From: Uloborus plumipes
Lineage: Eukaryota > Arthropoda > Arachnida > Araneae > Uloboridae
Reading direction: 5' to 3'
DNA length: 64,000 nt
Assembly (NCBI GenBank): GCA_038373865.1
Contig: JAXGGA010002190.1
Coordinates: 1-64,000 of the forward strand
Made by a program: the position numbers and the translations under genes. A model generated the notes under the pieces. It worked only from the letters and a program-made list of their open reading frames with translations. It searched no databases and was not told the origin of the DNA. Of this stretch, positions 46,036 to 55,658 are shown in pieces. Numbering within the stretch: the first letter of the stretch is position 1; every line of letters starts with the position of its first letter.

Positions 46036-46658
46036 ATTACCTCATTAAAATTTACACGTATTTTAAGTTCCATATTTTTCAAATTTGTAACATATTCTGT
46101 ATTAAATTAATTTGTTTCTAACTGTAAGATTAAAGTTTCAAGCAGTTTAGTTAGCATAAGATGTGTTTAGTTATATATATATATATATATATATGCACAC
46201 ACACACATATTTTTTGTGCATGTTGTATGCTTTGTAGTTGGACCAAATGGGATTGTGTGGAAATTTAAAAATTCGATATTATAATTTACTTTGAACATTT
46301 AATTAAATGTATGCTACCTCGTTTACATTCACATGTGTTTTAATTTCGATATTTTTAAATTAATATATATCGTATGTATTATTTGTATATACTATGTAAT
46401 GTTTTTTTTTTCTTTCAGTGCCATTTTTTTTTTAATCTAAAAAAGTATGTATCAATAAATGTATTTCAGTTTGATAAAACACAAGTTGTTCCCGCTTTTT
46501 TCTTCTTTTTTCAAAACAAATTATACAAGAAACTTATTTTTTCAGAATTATATTTTTCTATAAAACATCACTGCTGGTGTTAACTATTGAACGCTACTGC
46601 ATAAAGGCGCTCAGAAGACATTTGCACGAGGGTGCCGATCAGGCTTGGCGCGGCCCTG

Positions 46659-47098
46659 AGAGCATAGACCAAAATCTTGTTAAAGGTCCATATTCCAATA
46701 TTAAATATGGATAGTGAACCAAAAAGTGATGTTTTAGCAATAATCTTAATGATGGAAAAAGTTCTTTAAATAGATTGTGATGATCCATTATCAAGTCGTG
46801 TAAAATTTTCACGTTTGAGAGTGTTGTTGATGGAGCCAAAATAATATCAACTACATCCTAAAGTATCAAAAGGAGTTCCCAATATTTGTTATCTTTTGGG
46901 ATTTTGTTCCCAATTAATAAGGGGAGAAATCTAAGTAGAGACCACATTCTTGACACTGTCATTTTGATTCCTTTTCTAAAATTTTGAGCCAGTTTAAATG
47001 GCTTCTTTAATGCATCATTTACTTCAAATTTAGCTGTAGTAATTTTCATATTTATGTATTCCAAAGAAATGTAATTTAATTCAACCATTTTGCTTAGT
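46659..47098 (-). pseudogene. Fossil multi-copy arthropod gene, middle fragment (MWSLLRFLPLLIG part)
   Basis: On the minus strand a single frame with one TAG stop (46858-46860) reads LSKMVELNYISLEYINMKI, then RMWSLLRFLPLLIGNKIP, YWELLLIL, stop, DVVDIILAPSTTLSNVKIL, then NLFKELFPSLR, LLKHHFLVHYPYLILEYGPL and TRFWSM. From memory, 'xxWCLLRFLPLLIG.....WxxLLLLxxIVDIVLAP', 'KxHxLxHYPxLIxxxGPL' and 'WCMRFEAKH' are hallmark blocks of a large uncharacterised family found in hundreds of copies in arthropod and cnidarian genomes, probably transposon linked. The cysteine usual before MRFEAKH is S here. Upstream it is cut by the Tc1-like remnant at 47100, downstream by the hAT-like element. Confidence 0.75.
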
Positions 47099-47099
47099 A

Positions 47100-47935
47100 C
47101 ACTGCGATGCAAAAATTTAGACAAATGGCAAATATATGAATAAAAAAAAAACTATTCAACGAAATGCTTTCAAATTTCTACTGCAGGTACACAATATGGT
47201 CCTAAATAAGTGTATGGAGTTCTTAAAAATATAACTGGAATCAAATTTTGGACATTACAAAGACATTTTTTTACATTGTTGCAAAAGTTTAGACAAAAGT
47301 CAGATTTTATGCAAATATCCCTTGAAATGTGATTGGTGAAGGAAAGGCAGGACTTTATTATTCAATTATAAAGGGCAGAGATTACTGAATAAATAATCAA
47401 AATCTCCAAAGCTCTGTAGTTCTAGTGTTCAGAAGATGAGAGAGCTTGGAAGTCGAAATTTGAAAATGAGCCTACCTTATTAATTTTTTGTCCTTTAAAT
47501 CAGCTCTAGTATGGTAGTACATTGTTTTTTACTTTGTGGAGAGCAAATTCAGGCATGCGTATCGATCAAAAAGTCCAAGAAAAGTTATATGTCTTAAGGA
47601 TGAAGGAATTGAAAAAAACGGCTCAGACTGACGATTCGCTCCTTAATCCTACAAAACTTCAACTTGGGACAAAAACAGCACATGACAGCATAAGTAGATG
47701 AACAACTGAATCCGAATGCATAAAAAAACAAAGAATTGTGCCTGAGCCTTTTCAGAAAGAGTGTCCCAAATAAGCCAGATTTTAATGCGAAAAGCAGCAT
47801 ATGTATCATTGTGACTAAAAAATGAATGGTACTTTCTTTGATAAAACTTATTAAAATTGGGATAGCCTAGATGGATTGTAATTTTTTTCATGGGACTTGA
47901 GAAATATCCAATGATCATATGCTGTGTTCATATTT
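47100..47935 (+). mobile_element. Tc1-like element remnant
   Basis: A TA (47098-47099) precedes CACTGCGATGCAAAAATTTA, a typical Tc1-type terminus. The plus strand inside shows broken transposase-like fragments (MRELGSRNLKMS, RKSVPNKPDFNAKS, and near 47815-47880 a degenerate match to the 'W..V.FSDE.K.NLDGPDG' block). The matching right terminus is not seen, so the element is truncated or its end has decayed. It separates two parts of the fossil gene (46659-47098 and 48102-48380). Confidence 0.55.
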
Positions 47936-48101
47936 TTTCTTTAAATGTTCCGATTTCATTATCTCAAGTGTTAGCTAATTTAATATTTTCGTATTCGTTT
48001 AAGACCATTTAATGAAATAAAACATCGTATTATAAATTCGTCGTCTTTATTCAACAATAATATTAACTAAACTAACTCTTTTTTTTTTTGAAAACACATA
48101 A

Positions 48102-48380
48102 TCATATTTGCTGTCTCGAGACAATTTTAACACGTTGTTGCCAAATAATAAATGAAACTTTTAAACAATAAAACCTTAAGGCTAACACAAGTGTAGCATT
48201 TAACTCAAAGGATAAATCAGTATTAAAAACCAAATTGAGTGATTCACAATCCACATTCTTCTCTTTTAAGATGTTCACTATTTTCTGCTTTGTGACGGTT
48301 GTGGTAATACTTGTAAGTTGATTAAAATCTTCAAGAATTGTATTTACACTTGACGCAGGCAACAATAACATTTCTTGCAT
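48102..48380 (-). pseudogene. Fossil multi-copy arthropod gene, upstream exon (LLLPASSVNTIL part)
   Basis: The minus strand reads EMLLLPASSVNTILEDFNQL, TSITTTVTKQKIVNILKEKN and CESLNLVFNTDLSFE. An acceptor-like TTTTTTTTTAAATGCAAG lies just before codon 3, and TTAAG|GTTTTA at about 48175 is a possible donor. In the family remembered for 46659-47098, a segment 'F.L.L.....LP...V..I...' lies well upstream of the RFLPLL block, so this is probably the same broken gene. The large middle part, expected between them, is missing. Confidence 0.5.
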
Positions 48381-48535
48381 TTAAAAAAAAAAAAAAAGTT
48401 TCGTTTTAATCTATATAATACGGAACACATTTTTAAGGTAATTAGATAGTAAACCAAATTCAACAAATGAAAAGTTCATTTTAGCTGTAATTTTATTGTA
48501 ACGTAACCTTTGTCATTTTAAGAGAGCTAACTGTA

Positions 48536-48790
48536 CTGCCGTGCTAAGCACAAAAGTCGTATCTGCACCTTTTGACAAAATTGAGTTATCGCCACAAGGT
48601 GGCTCTTTGTGACGTTTTTTACCTGAATACAAAATTATATGGTCATTTGAGAACGGGCAATATTTTTACAAAAATTCTGAAAAAGTTTCATCTGAATCAA
48701 ACACATGGTGGCGCTAAACTTTAAAAGGTTTTATCTCAGTTTGAGCTAGACTGCAGATACCACTTTTGCGCTTAGTACGGCAGAGTATTT
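48536..48790. mobile_element. MITE with inverted CTGCCGTGCTAAGC ends
   Basis: The left arm is CTGCCGTGCTAAGCACAAAA followed by GTCGTATCTGCA. The right arm near 48750-48788 is its inverse (TGCAGATACCACTTTTGCGC, TTAGTACGGCAG). The arms are about 32 bases with a few mismatches. TA precedes the left end; the right flank is ag, then ta. The minus-strand frame at 48714-48926 is largely this MITE and is not called as a gene. Confidence 0.65.
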
Positions 48791-48972
48791 CTTTCTCATC
48801 TTCATGGTCTTCAATTGTGTAGCATATATTGTTGGCTGGCTGAAAATATATTTGGCTGCCAGAATTTTCAAAAATTCTCCACAATTGACCCAGTTGATAG
48901 ATTTTTGAATAGTTGATACAATTCAATGTTTTATTTTAAAAAGACAGGGGTGGGGAAGAGAAATAATATTAC

Positions 48973-49102
48973 CTTATCCTTTGTCCATGAATGTAACCTT
49001 GTATTTGGTTCATTCACTGATTTTGTTTCAGGGAAACTTTCCACTTCACCTAAAACGCTATCTGTTGAACTATTTGATTCCTCATCACTTCTTGGATACA
49101 AA
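48973..49102 (-). CDS. Exon of an unidentified gene, ending in a WTKDK (SANT-like start) motif
   Basis: The minus strand has TTTTTTTTCCAG before 49102 and GATAAG|GTAATA after 48973, so both splice sites look good. The exon (130 bases) enters needing one base and exits at phase 0. It reads LYPRSDEESNSSTDSVLGEV, then ESFPETKSVNEPNTRLHSWT and KDK. An acidic, serine-rich stretch leading to HSWTKDK resembles the lead-in to a Myb/SANT-like domain ('W T.......LL...'). This is inference from a few residues. Related exons with different sequence lie upstream on the same strand at 53.5-59.2 kb. It could be part of the same gene as 48102-48380. Confidence 0.5.
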
Positions 49103-49479
49103 CTGGAAAAAAAATAGTAATAGTATTAAAATCATTATACCTCACTGTGCAAAATGTCAATAATACAAAATTCTTATTAAAATAAGGGACAATAAAAGAA
49201 ATAAAAAAACTAAATAAACAGAAAAAAATAAGAAAGAAAAAACAAAGAGAGACAATCAAAAATACAGATAAAAGAATTATTTATTTGCCTCTCAACAAGC
49301 TACAGTGAACATCAAAAATGCGAAAAATCTGTTTCCCACAGCAAAGTGCTCATATTAAAATTCAGAAAATTCATTTAAACTACTATCTGATCTAAAAGTT
49401 AATGAACATTCCATCAATATATTTGAATCTGCAAAATAAATTTAAATTTTGCACACAGGAAAATATTTGTAAGGAAAAT

Positions 49480-49777
49480 TAATAAATATTTTTTTATTAT
49501 TTCTGCATGGGTTTTAGCACCAACTGAGTTTTCCTCCAATAATTAAAAAAAATATACCCCCCCCCCCTCCCCTAACAATCCACGCTTTCAGACAGATTCT
49601 CAACATTTAGATCAATCACAAAAATATTCAAAAAGCCGGTACAGGCACATAACCCGGAAGAGACTTTTTAACTAATAGCAGATAGAGTTTAGTTCTGGCA
49701 AACAACTGTAAAATCTTACCATTTACGTGTAACGCTGTGACAGTCCTTACTTTGCGCATCAATCTCACCATCATTTT
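49480..49777 (-). pseudogene. Truncated copy of the repeated exon segment (unit 1)
   Basis: 49564-49777 matches the segments starting at 53385 and 54612 (ctaacaatccacactttcag, cataacccggaagagac, gtttagttctggcaaac). On the minus strand it holds only the 3' end of the exon: the codons of ..DAQSKDCHSVTRKW-type sequence with a TG|GTAAGA donor at 49720. The rest of the exon is lost where the Helentron-like element starts (about 49778). The adjacent 49490-49560 matches the piece at 50400-50465 and 54540-54605. Confidence 0.6.
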
Positions 49778-50346
49778 AGCATGAAATAAGTCAAAAACAA
49801 TTATAATTCATGCTCTCATTTGGCACAAAATATGTATGATATAGAAAATTTTTTTCTTTTACTCCTATCAGAGGAATTATGCAAAAACATGGATTAAAAG
49901 CCTTATACATGTTTTGTTTTTAGCTGGTGCTATTTTTCTGCGAACTTTCCGTGATAATTAAGTTCTTTTGGGAGTTTGTACCTAGAACTTTTTATACAAC
50001 CATGTGGACTGAATTCAACCAAATAAGAGGTATGTTGCAATAATAAAATGGCCTTTAAAATCAGAAAATGTTGCCGTCAAATTGAACCATAGACAACATG
50101 CAAGTGGACGCGGCAAAACACAGACAACATGTATCTTTAATTTTCACATTTTGGTGAGACTATTTTTCTGTAAACGTTTAACTTTCTGTAATATTTTACT
50201 TTTTTCAAAGTTTGTACCTAAGAGACAGATTGATGCAAATTTTTATATACCCAACTAAGAATAGAATTCTTACAATTTTTTTTTTTTTTCTTTTCTGAAT
50301 GCTATGTTGTATTAATACGCACCCGGGCAACGCCGGGTATAAAGCT
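49778..50346 (+). mobile_element. Helentron/Helitron-like non-autonomous element, short copy
   Basis: Its right end is CGCACCCGGGCAACGCCGGG followed by TATAAAGCTAGTA, a terminal hairpin plus GCTAGT as in many Helentron ends. The left edge is defined by comparison with the paralogous segments (sequence diverges after ccatcatt at 49777, and resumes as 'aatatataaaat' after 50346). Two internal copies of 'ctatttttctg.gaac.tt...agtttgtacctaa' occur near 49930-49990 and 50160-50222. Confidence 0.55.
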
Positions 50347-50574
50347 AGTAATATATAAAATGTCTTATATGCTAATGTGGCATATGTGATGAAACACATT
50401 TTTTTTCTATTATTTCTGCACGGGTTTTAGCACCGACCGATTTTTCCTCCAGTAATAAAATATAACCCCTAGTCCGTGGAGTTAGTGCAAAAATATTTCA
50501 TTTCCGGATACCAGTCTGAAATTTTATGTGGGGCTTATATTCACATAGGAGGACAAAAAAACGCCGGGAGACAC

Positions 50575-52690
50575 TTGATCGGAGGTCAAGGTCATTCTGT
50601 GATGACGTCATCAAAATGGCCGCTTTTACAGGTAAATACGTTCGTTTAACTGCTTAAAAATCCATCATAGATTCAAATATTGCAAAACTCAAATATATCA
50701 TCTGAAAGCTCTTTTAAAGAGCTATTTAGAAATATTTAATTTTTCTTTCTGAGGTCAAGGTCTCACCTGTAATGACGTCATCAAAATGGCCGCTTTTACA
50801 GGTAAATACGTTTGTTTAACTCCCCCTAAAACTCCATCATAGATTGAAATATTGCAAAACTCAAACATATCATCTGAAAGCTCTTTAAAAGAGCTATTTA
50901 GAAAGATTTAATTTTTCGTTCTAAGGTCAAGGGCCCACCTGTGATGACGTCATCAAAATGTCCGCTTTTACAGGTAAATACGTTCATTTAACTGCTTAAA
51001 ACTCCATCATAGATTGCTATATTGCAAAACTCAAATATATCATCTGAAAGCTCTTTAAAAGAGCTATTTAGAAAAGTTTAATTTTTCTTTCTGAGGTCAA
51101 GGTCCCACCTGTAATGACGTCATCAAAATGGCCGCTTTTACAGGTAAATACGTTTGTTTAACTCCCCCTAAAACTCCATCATAGATTTAAATATTTCAAA
51201 ACTCAACTATATAATCTGAAAGCGCTTTAAAAGATCTATTTAGAAAGATTTAATTTTTCTTAATGAGGTAAAGGGCCCACCTGTGATGACGTCATCAAAA
51301 TGGCCGCTTTTACAGGTAAATACGTTCGTTTAACTGCTTAAAAATCCATCATAGATTCAAATATTGCAAAACTCAAGTATATCATCTGAAAGCTCTTTAA
51401 AAGAGCTATTTAGAAAGATTTAATTTTTCTTTCTGAGGTCAAGGTCCCACCTATAATGACGTCATCAAAATGGCCGCTTTTGCAGGTAAATACGTTTGTT
51501 TAACTCCCCCTAAAACTCCATCATAGATTTAAATATTTCAAAACTCAACTATATCATCTGAAAGCTCTTTAAAAGATCTATTTAGAAAATATTTAATTTT
51601 TCTTACTGAGGTCAAGGGCCACCTGTGATGACGTCATCAAAATGGCCACTTTTACAGGTAAATACGTTCGTTTAACTGCTTAAAACTCCATCATAGATTG
51701 ATATATTGCAAAACTCAACTATATCATCTGAAAGCTCTTTAAAAGAGCTATTTATAAAAGTTTAATTTTCCTTTCTGAGGTCAAGGTCCCACTTGTAATG
51801 ACGTCATCAAAATGGCCGCTTTTACAGGTAAATAGGTTTATTTAACTCCCCTTAAAACTCCATCATAGATTTAAATATTTCAAAACTCAACTATATCATC
51901 TGAAAGCTCTTTAAAAGAGCTATTTAGAAAGATTTAATTTTTCTTTCTGAGGTCAAGGTCCCACCTGTAATGACGTCATCAAAATGGCCGATTTTACAGG
52001 TAAATACGTTTGTTTAACTCCCCCTAAAACCCCATCATAGATTTAAATATTTCAAAATTCAACTATATCATCTGAAAGCGCTTTAAAAGATCTATTTAGA
52101 AAATATTTAATTTTTCTTACTGAGGTCAAGGGTCCACCTGTGATGACGTCATCAAAATGGCCGCTTTTACAGGTAAATACGTTCGTTTAACTGCTTAAAA
52201 CTCCATCATAGATTGATATATTGCAAAACTCAAATATATCACCTGAAAGCTCTTTAAAATAGCTATTTAGAAAGATTTAATTTTTCTTTCTGAGGTCAAG
52301 GTCCCACCTATAATGACGTCATCAAAATGGCCGCTTTTACAGGTAAATACGCTTATTTAACTCCCCCTAAAACTCCATCATAGATTTAAATATTTCGAAA
52401 CTCAACTATATCACCTGAAAGCTCTTTAAAAGAGCTATTTAGAAAGATTTAATTTTTCTTTCTAAGGTCAAGGGCCCACCTGTGATGACGTCATCAAAAT
52501 GGCCGCTTTTACAGGTAAATACGTTTATTTAACTCCCCCTAAAACTCGATCATAGGTTCAAATATCGCAAAACTCAAATATATCATCTGAAAGCTCTTTA
52601 AAAGAGCTATTTATAAAGATTTAATTTTTCTTTCTAAGGTCAAGGAAAAACCTGTGATGCCTTCATCAAAATGGCCGCTTTTACAAGTAA
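50575..52690 (+). repeat. Satellite array, 13 direct units of 170-173 bp, two alternating unit types
   Basis: The word (G/A)ATGACGTCATCAAAATGG starts at 50601, 50771, 50943, 51113, 51285, 51455, 51627, 51797, 51969, 52142, 52312, 52484 and 52656 (the last degenerate). Each unit contains AGGTCAAGG, the palindrome TGACGTCA, GCCGCTTTTACAGGTAAATA, TCCATCATAGATT, and the inverted words AGCTCTTTAAAAGAGCT. Units alternate between type 1 (GTGATGAC ... TTTAACTGCTTAAA) and type 2 (GTAATGAC ... TTTAACTCCCCCTAAA), giving a 342-bp dimer, with a slip at units 8-9. Confidence 0.92.
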
Positions 52691-52749
52691 ATACGTTTGT
52701 TATACATTTTCAATTTAAAATTATTATAACTTTTCAACTATTTGTCTTA

Positions 52750-53245
52750 GAAAATAAAACCAAGCACCATAAAATAGCTCTTTTAAAGCGCTTTCGGATG
52801 ATATATTTCAGTTTTGCAATATTTAAATCTATGATGGAGTTTTAAACAGTTACATGAGTGCATTTACCTGTAAAAGAGGCCATTTTGATGACGTCATCAC
52901 AGGTGGGCCCTTGATCTCAAAAAGAAAAAATAAATCTTTTTAAATAGATCTTTTAATGCTCTTTCAGATGATATAGTTGAGTTTTGAAATATTTAAATCT
53001 ATGATGGAGTTTTAGGGGAGCTAAACAAACGTATTTACTTGTAAAAGCGGCCACTTTGATGACGTCATCACAGGTGGGTCCTTGACCTTAGAAAGAAAAA
53101 TTACATCTTTCTAAATAGCTCTTTCAAAGAGCTTTCAGATGTTACATTTGAGTTTTGCAATATTTCAATCTATGATGGAGTTTTAAGCAATTAACGAACG
53201 TACTTACCTGTAAAAGCGGCCATCTTGATGACGTCATCACGGGAG
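52750..53245 (-). repeat. Inverted block of the same satellite, three units
   Basis: The reverse complement of the unit occurs with TGATGACGTCATCAC at about 52886, 53057 and 53226, again about 170 bases apart, accompanied by 'gcggccattttgatgac', 'taaatctatgatggagtttt' and 'aaatagctctttcaaagagc'. The switch in orientation lies between about 52690 and 52760. Together with the direct block this makes the whole element a lopsided palindrome of 13 units against 3. Confidence 0.9.
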
Positions 53246-53534
53246 TTCAGTACCCCTGATCAAGTGTCTCCCGGCGGTTTTTTGTTCTTATATATGTACA
53301 TAAGCTCTGTACCAAATTTCACACTGGTATCCGGAAGTGAAATATTTCGGCTGTTTTTGTCGCTAACTCCACAGACTACCCTAACAATCCACACTTTCAG
53401 ACAGATTCTCAACATTTAGATCAATCACAAAAATATTCAAAAAGCCTGTACAGGCACATAACCCGGAAGAGACTTTTTAATTAATGGCAGATAGAGTTTA
53501 GTTCTGGCTAAAAAAAACTGTAAAAATCTTAACC

Positions 53535-53763
53535 ATTTACGTGTAATACGCGTGTGACAGTCCCTTACTTTGGCGCATCAATTTCACCATCATTGTTAGT
53601 GGATCCAGTTTGCTGCAACTGTTGACAAACATCAGCAATATCATTAACAGCTTTACTTGTCTCCATTGTTGACCCCGAGGCATTAACAATATCCATTAAA
53701 GCATCAAGATTTGCTATAATATTACGATAGGTTTCAGATGAATCAACAGCTTGCGTTCCTGAA
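53535..53763 (-). pseudogene. Repeated exon, unit 2, decayed
   Basis: The acceptor CAATTCAG lies before 53763, as in unit 3. The minus strand reads SGTQAVDSSETYRNIIANLD, then ALMDIVNASGSTMETSKAVN, DIADVCQQLQQTGSTNNDGE, then IDAPK and a stop. Several single-base gains relative to unit 3 (for example tcccttactttggcgc against tccttattttgcgc) shift the frame, and the donor reads GGTTAAG instead of GGTAAG. It is therefore unlikely to be used. The one-base gains could also be assembly errors. Confidence 0.6.
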
Positions 53764-54013
53764 CTGAATTGAAAATATGTATCTGGTAATCAATTATATA
53801 AATGTTGTCAATATTAGAAATTTAAATCACTGTATGATATGTTTCTTTTGAATGTGAAAAGACATTAGAATGTTGAAGAATAATTAAGAATAATCCCCAC
53901 TAAAACACCAAACTTTTCATTTTATGCCAAAACAGATTTATCAGTACAATTTTTATGCTTAATATTAAGAAATATAGTGATGAATCCCCAGCTGTTTGAG
54001 AAAATTGTGATTA

Positions 54014-54192
54014 CAGTCAAGTCTTAATAACTCAAAGATTTATAACTCAAATATTTCTTTACTTTGAAGTTTTTATTGGGGTTTTTATTGGGCCCCAAAC
54101 TTTTGAGAAGGCAGTAAAAACTTCATATAACTACCAATAATTCTAAGCTTTTAGCCCGTCTCTAATGGGGTTTCAAATTATTGAGGTGACTG
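54014..54192. mobile_element. pogo/mariner-like MITE, 179 bp, TA target
   Basis: Ends CAGTCAAGTCTTAATAACTC and CAAATTATTGAGGTGACTG are inverted with mismatches, and TA lies at 54012-54013 and 54193-54194. A sister copy in the duplicated segment is at 57894-58060. The subterminal words 'gaagtttttattgg' and 'ccaataattctaagc' pair in part. Non-coding. Confidence 0.72.
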
Positions 54193-54227
54193 TACTAACT
54201 GTCAATATCATGCAAATTTTTTAAATA

Positions 54228-54412
54228 CTGTCGTTCCCGCTTAATCTGGTAACAGAGAAACAAATACACCGCTTATACGAATAAAACATACCGGAACCAA
54301 ATATTTCCCATGCCATAGACGCAATGTTAAAGATCTCGCTTAATCAAATACCCCACCTTATTTGAATAATATTTCTTGAAACCAACAGTATTTGTTTAAG
54401 CAGGGCCGACAG
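54228..54412. mobile_element. pogo/mariner-like MITE, 185 bp, same family as 11693-11869
   Basis: The element starts CTGTCGTTCCCGCTTAATC and ends GTTTAAGCAGGGCCGACAG, with TA at 54226-54227 and 54413-54414. The interior words (ccggaaccaaatatttccc, tgccatagacgcaatgtt, ttcttgaaaccaacagtatt) are the reverse of those in 11693-11869. Non-coding. Confidence 0.8.
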
Positions 54413-54768
54413 TACATTCAAACTTTATCATTTAAATATGAAATATAAATAACTACTATAGCAACTATAATTAATAAAATATCATCATCAATAATGTATA
54501 AAATCGGCTTATATGCTGATGCGGCATATAAGATGAAACACATTTTTTTTTCTATCATTTCTGAACGGGTTTTTAGCACCGACTGATTTTTTCCTCAGTA
54601 ATAAAATATAACCTCCCTCCCTAACAATCCACACCTTCAGACAGATTCTCAATATTTAGATCAATCACAAAAATATTCAAAAAGCCTGTACAGGCACATA
54701 ACCCAGAAGAGACTTTTTAATTAATAGCAGAAAGAGTTTAGTTCTGGCAAACAACTATAAAATCTTAC

Positions 54769-54993
54769 CATTTACGTGTAACGCTGTGACAGTCCTTATT
54801 TTGCGCATCAATCTGATCATCATTGTTAGTGGATCCGTTTGACTGCAACTGTTGACAAACATCAGCAAGATCATCAACAGCTTCACTTGTCTTCATTGTT
54901 GACTCTGAGGCATTAACAATATCCAGTAAAGCATCAAGGTTTGCCATAATATTACAATAGGTGTCAGATGAATCAACAGCTTGCGTTCCCGAA
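54769..54993 (-). CDS. Repeated exon, unit 3, intact, phase 2-2
   Basis: The minus strand has TTCAATTCAG before 54993 and AAATG|GTAAGA after 54769. Length is 225 bases; it enters needing one base and leaves two bases over, so it can be duplicated or skipped without shifting the frame. It reads SGTQAVDSSDTYCNIMANLD, ALLDIVNASESTMKTSEAVD, DLADVCQQLQSNGSTNNDDQ and IDAQNKDCHSVTRKW. I recognise no domain; the sequence is acidic and polar, and the basic end (VTRKW) parallels WTKDK in the exon at 48973-49102. It is the best-preserved copy of the series. The function is unknown. Confidence 0.55.
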
Positions 54994-55658
54994 CTGAATT
55001 GAAAATATGTATCTGGTAATCAATTATATAAATGTTGTCAATATTAGAAATTTAAATCACTGTATGATATGTTTCTTTTGAATGTGAAGAGACATTAGAA
55101 TGTTGAAGAATAATTAAGAACAATCCCCACTAAAACACCAAACTTTTCATTTCATGCCAAAACAGATTTATCAGTACATACACTGCTCGACATTGAAAAT
55201 GCAACACCAAGAAGGAGTGGTCAGAAATTGATGAAATTTGGTAAGAAGACAGAGACAGCATGGAACAATAAGTGATATTTATTTCAAAATAAATTAGCAA
55301 AATTTAGAGCGAGGACGGCGTCGGCTCAGTAAGAAGTAGGACCACCGCGGACAGCGATGCACGAAGAAACACGTCTAGGCATGGAGTCAATAAGCCTGCG
55401 GATGGTGTCCTGAGGGATGGCACTCCATTCCCTTTCAACCATTTGCCACAGTTCGTCCTCTGAACGAGACAGTGACAGATTCTGCAAACGGCGTCCAACC
55501 ACGTCCCACAAATGTTCGTTTGGGACAAGTCAGGAGAGTATGGTGGCCAGGAAAGCATCTGTACACCTCGTAGAGCATGTTGGCTGATTCGAGCACTGTG
55601 AGGCTGGGCGTTATCCTGTTGAAAAATTACATTTGGCAGACCCTGAAGGTAGGGGATT

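Larger units (their letters stand above)
41112..46658. mobile_element. hAT-like element, 5547 bp, inserted in the fossil gene
   Basis: The left end is CAGGGCCGTGGCGTGCC and the right end, inverted, is CAGGGCCGCGCCAAGCC. The 8-base flanks agcgcata (41104-41111) and agagcata (46659-46666) match at 7 of 8. Removing the element and one flank restores the reading frame FWSMRFEAKHLYF of the host gene, which independently proves the insertion. GGCGCC motifs occur just inside each end. No hAT transposase is visible in the interior, which instead holds two nested elements (41488-43081 and 44238-46035). Confidence 0.82.
50472..53377. mobile_element. TIR element, 2906 bp, with satellite interior
   Basis: The left end is GTCCGTGGAGTTAGTGC and the right end, inverted, is GTCTGTGGAGTTAGCGAC. 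TA lies at 50470-50471 and 53378-53379. Inverted similarity continues for about 115 bases through TTCCGGATACCAGT to GCCGGGAGACACTTGATC. The paralogous segment near 54600 shows the empty site (aaaatataacctccctccct). The interior between the arms is a tandem array (50575-53245) with no coding sequence. TA flanks suggest a Tc1/mariner-type mobiliser, but no transposase is in the window to prove it. Confidence 0.78.
53385..54600. repeat. Tandem duplicated segment, unit 2
   Basis: This segment (ctaacaatccacactttcag onward) is repeated at 54612-58090 at high identity by eye, once the Tc1 element in the latter is removed. It includes the repeated exon, the phrase 'gatgaatccccagctgtttg', one 179-bp MITE (54014-54192) and one 185-bp MITE (54228-54412). 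It ends with 'aacacattttttttctat' and 'cacattt..gggttttagcaccgac', which also precede the 50472 element. Unit 3 lacks the second MITE, so that MITE inserted after duplication, or unit 3 ends before its position. Confidence 0.75.

Noticed and set aside
48714..48926. 70-codon minus-strand frame (NSGSQIYFQPANNICYTIED)
   Set aside because: About half of it is the right arm of the MITE at 48536-48790; the remainder has no recognisable similarity or convincing splice sites.
50575..53245. Evenly spaced repeats suggesting a CRISPR array
   Set aside because: Repeats are long (about 171 bp) with no unique spacers, in eukaryotic DNA and inside a TIR element. It is a satellite.
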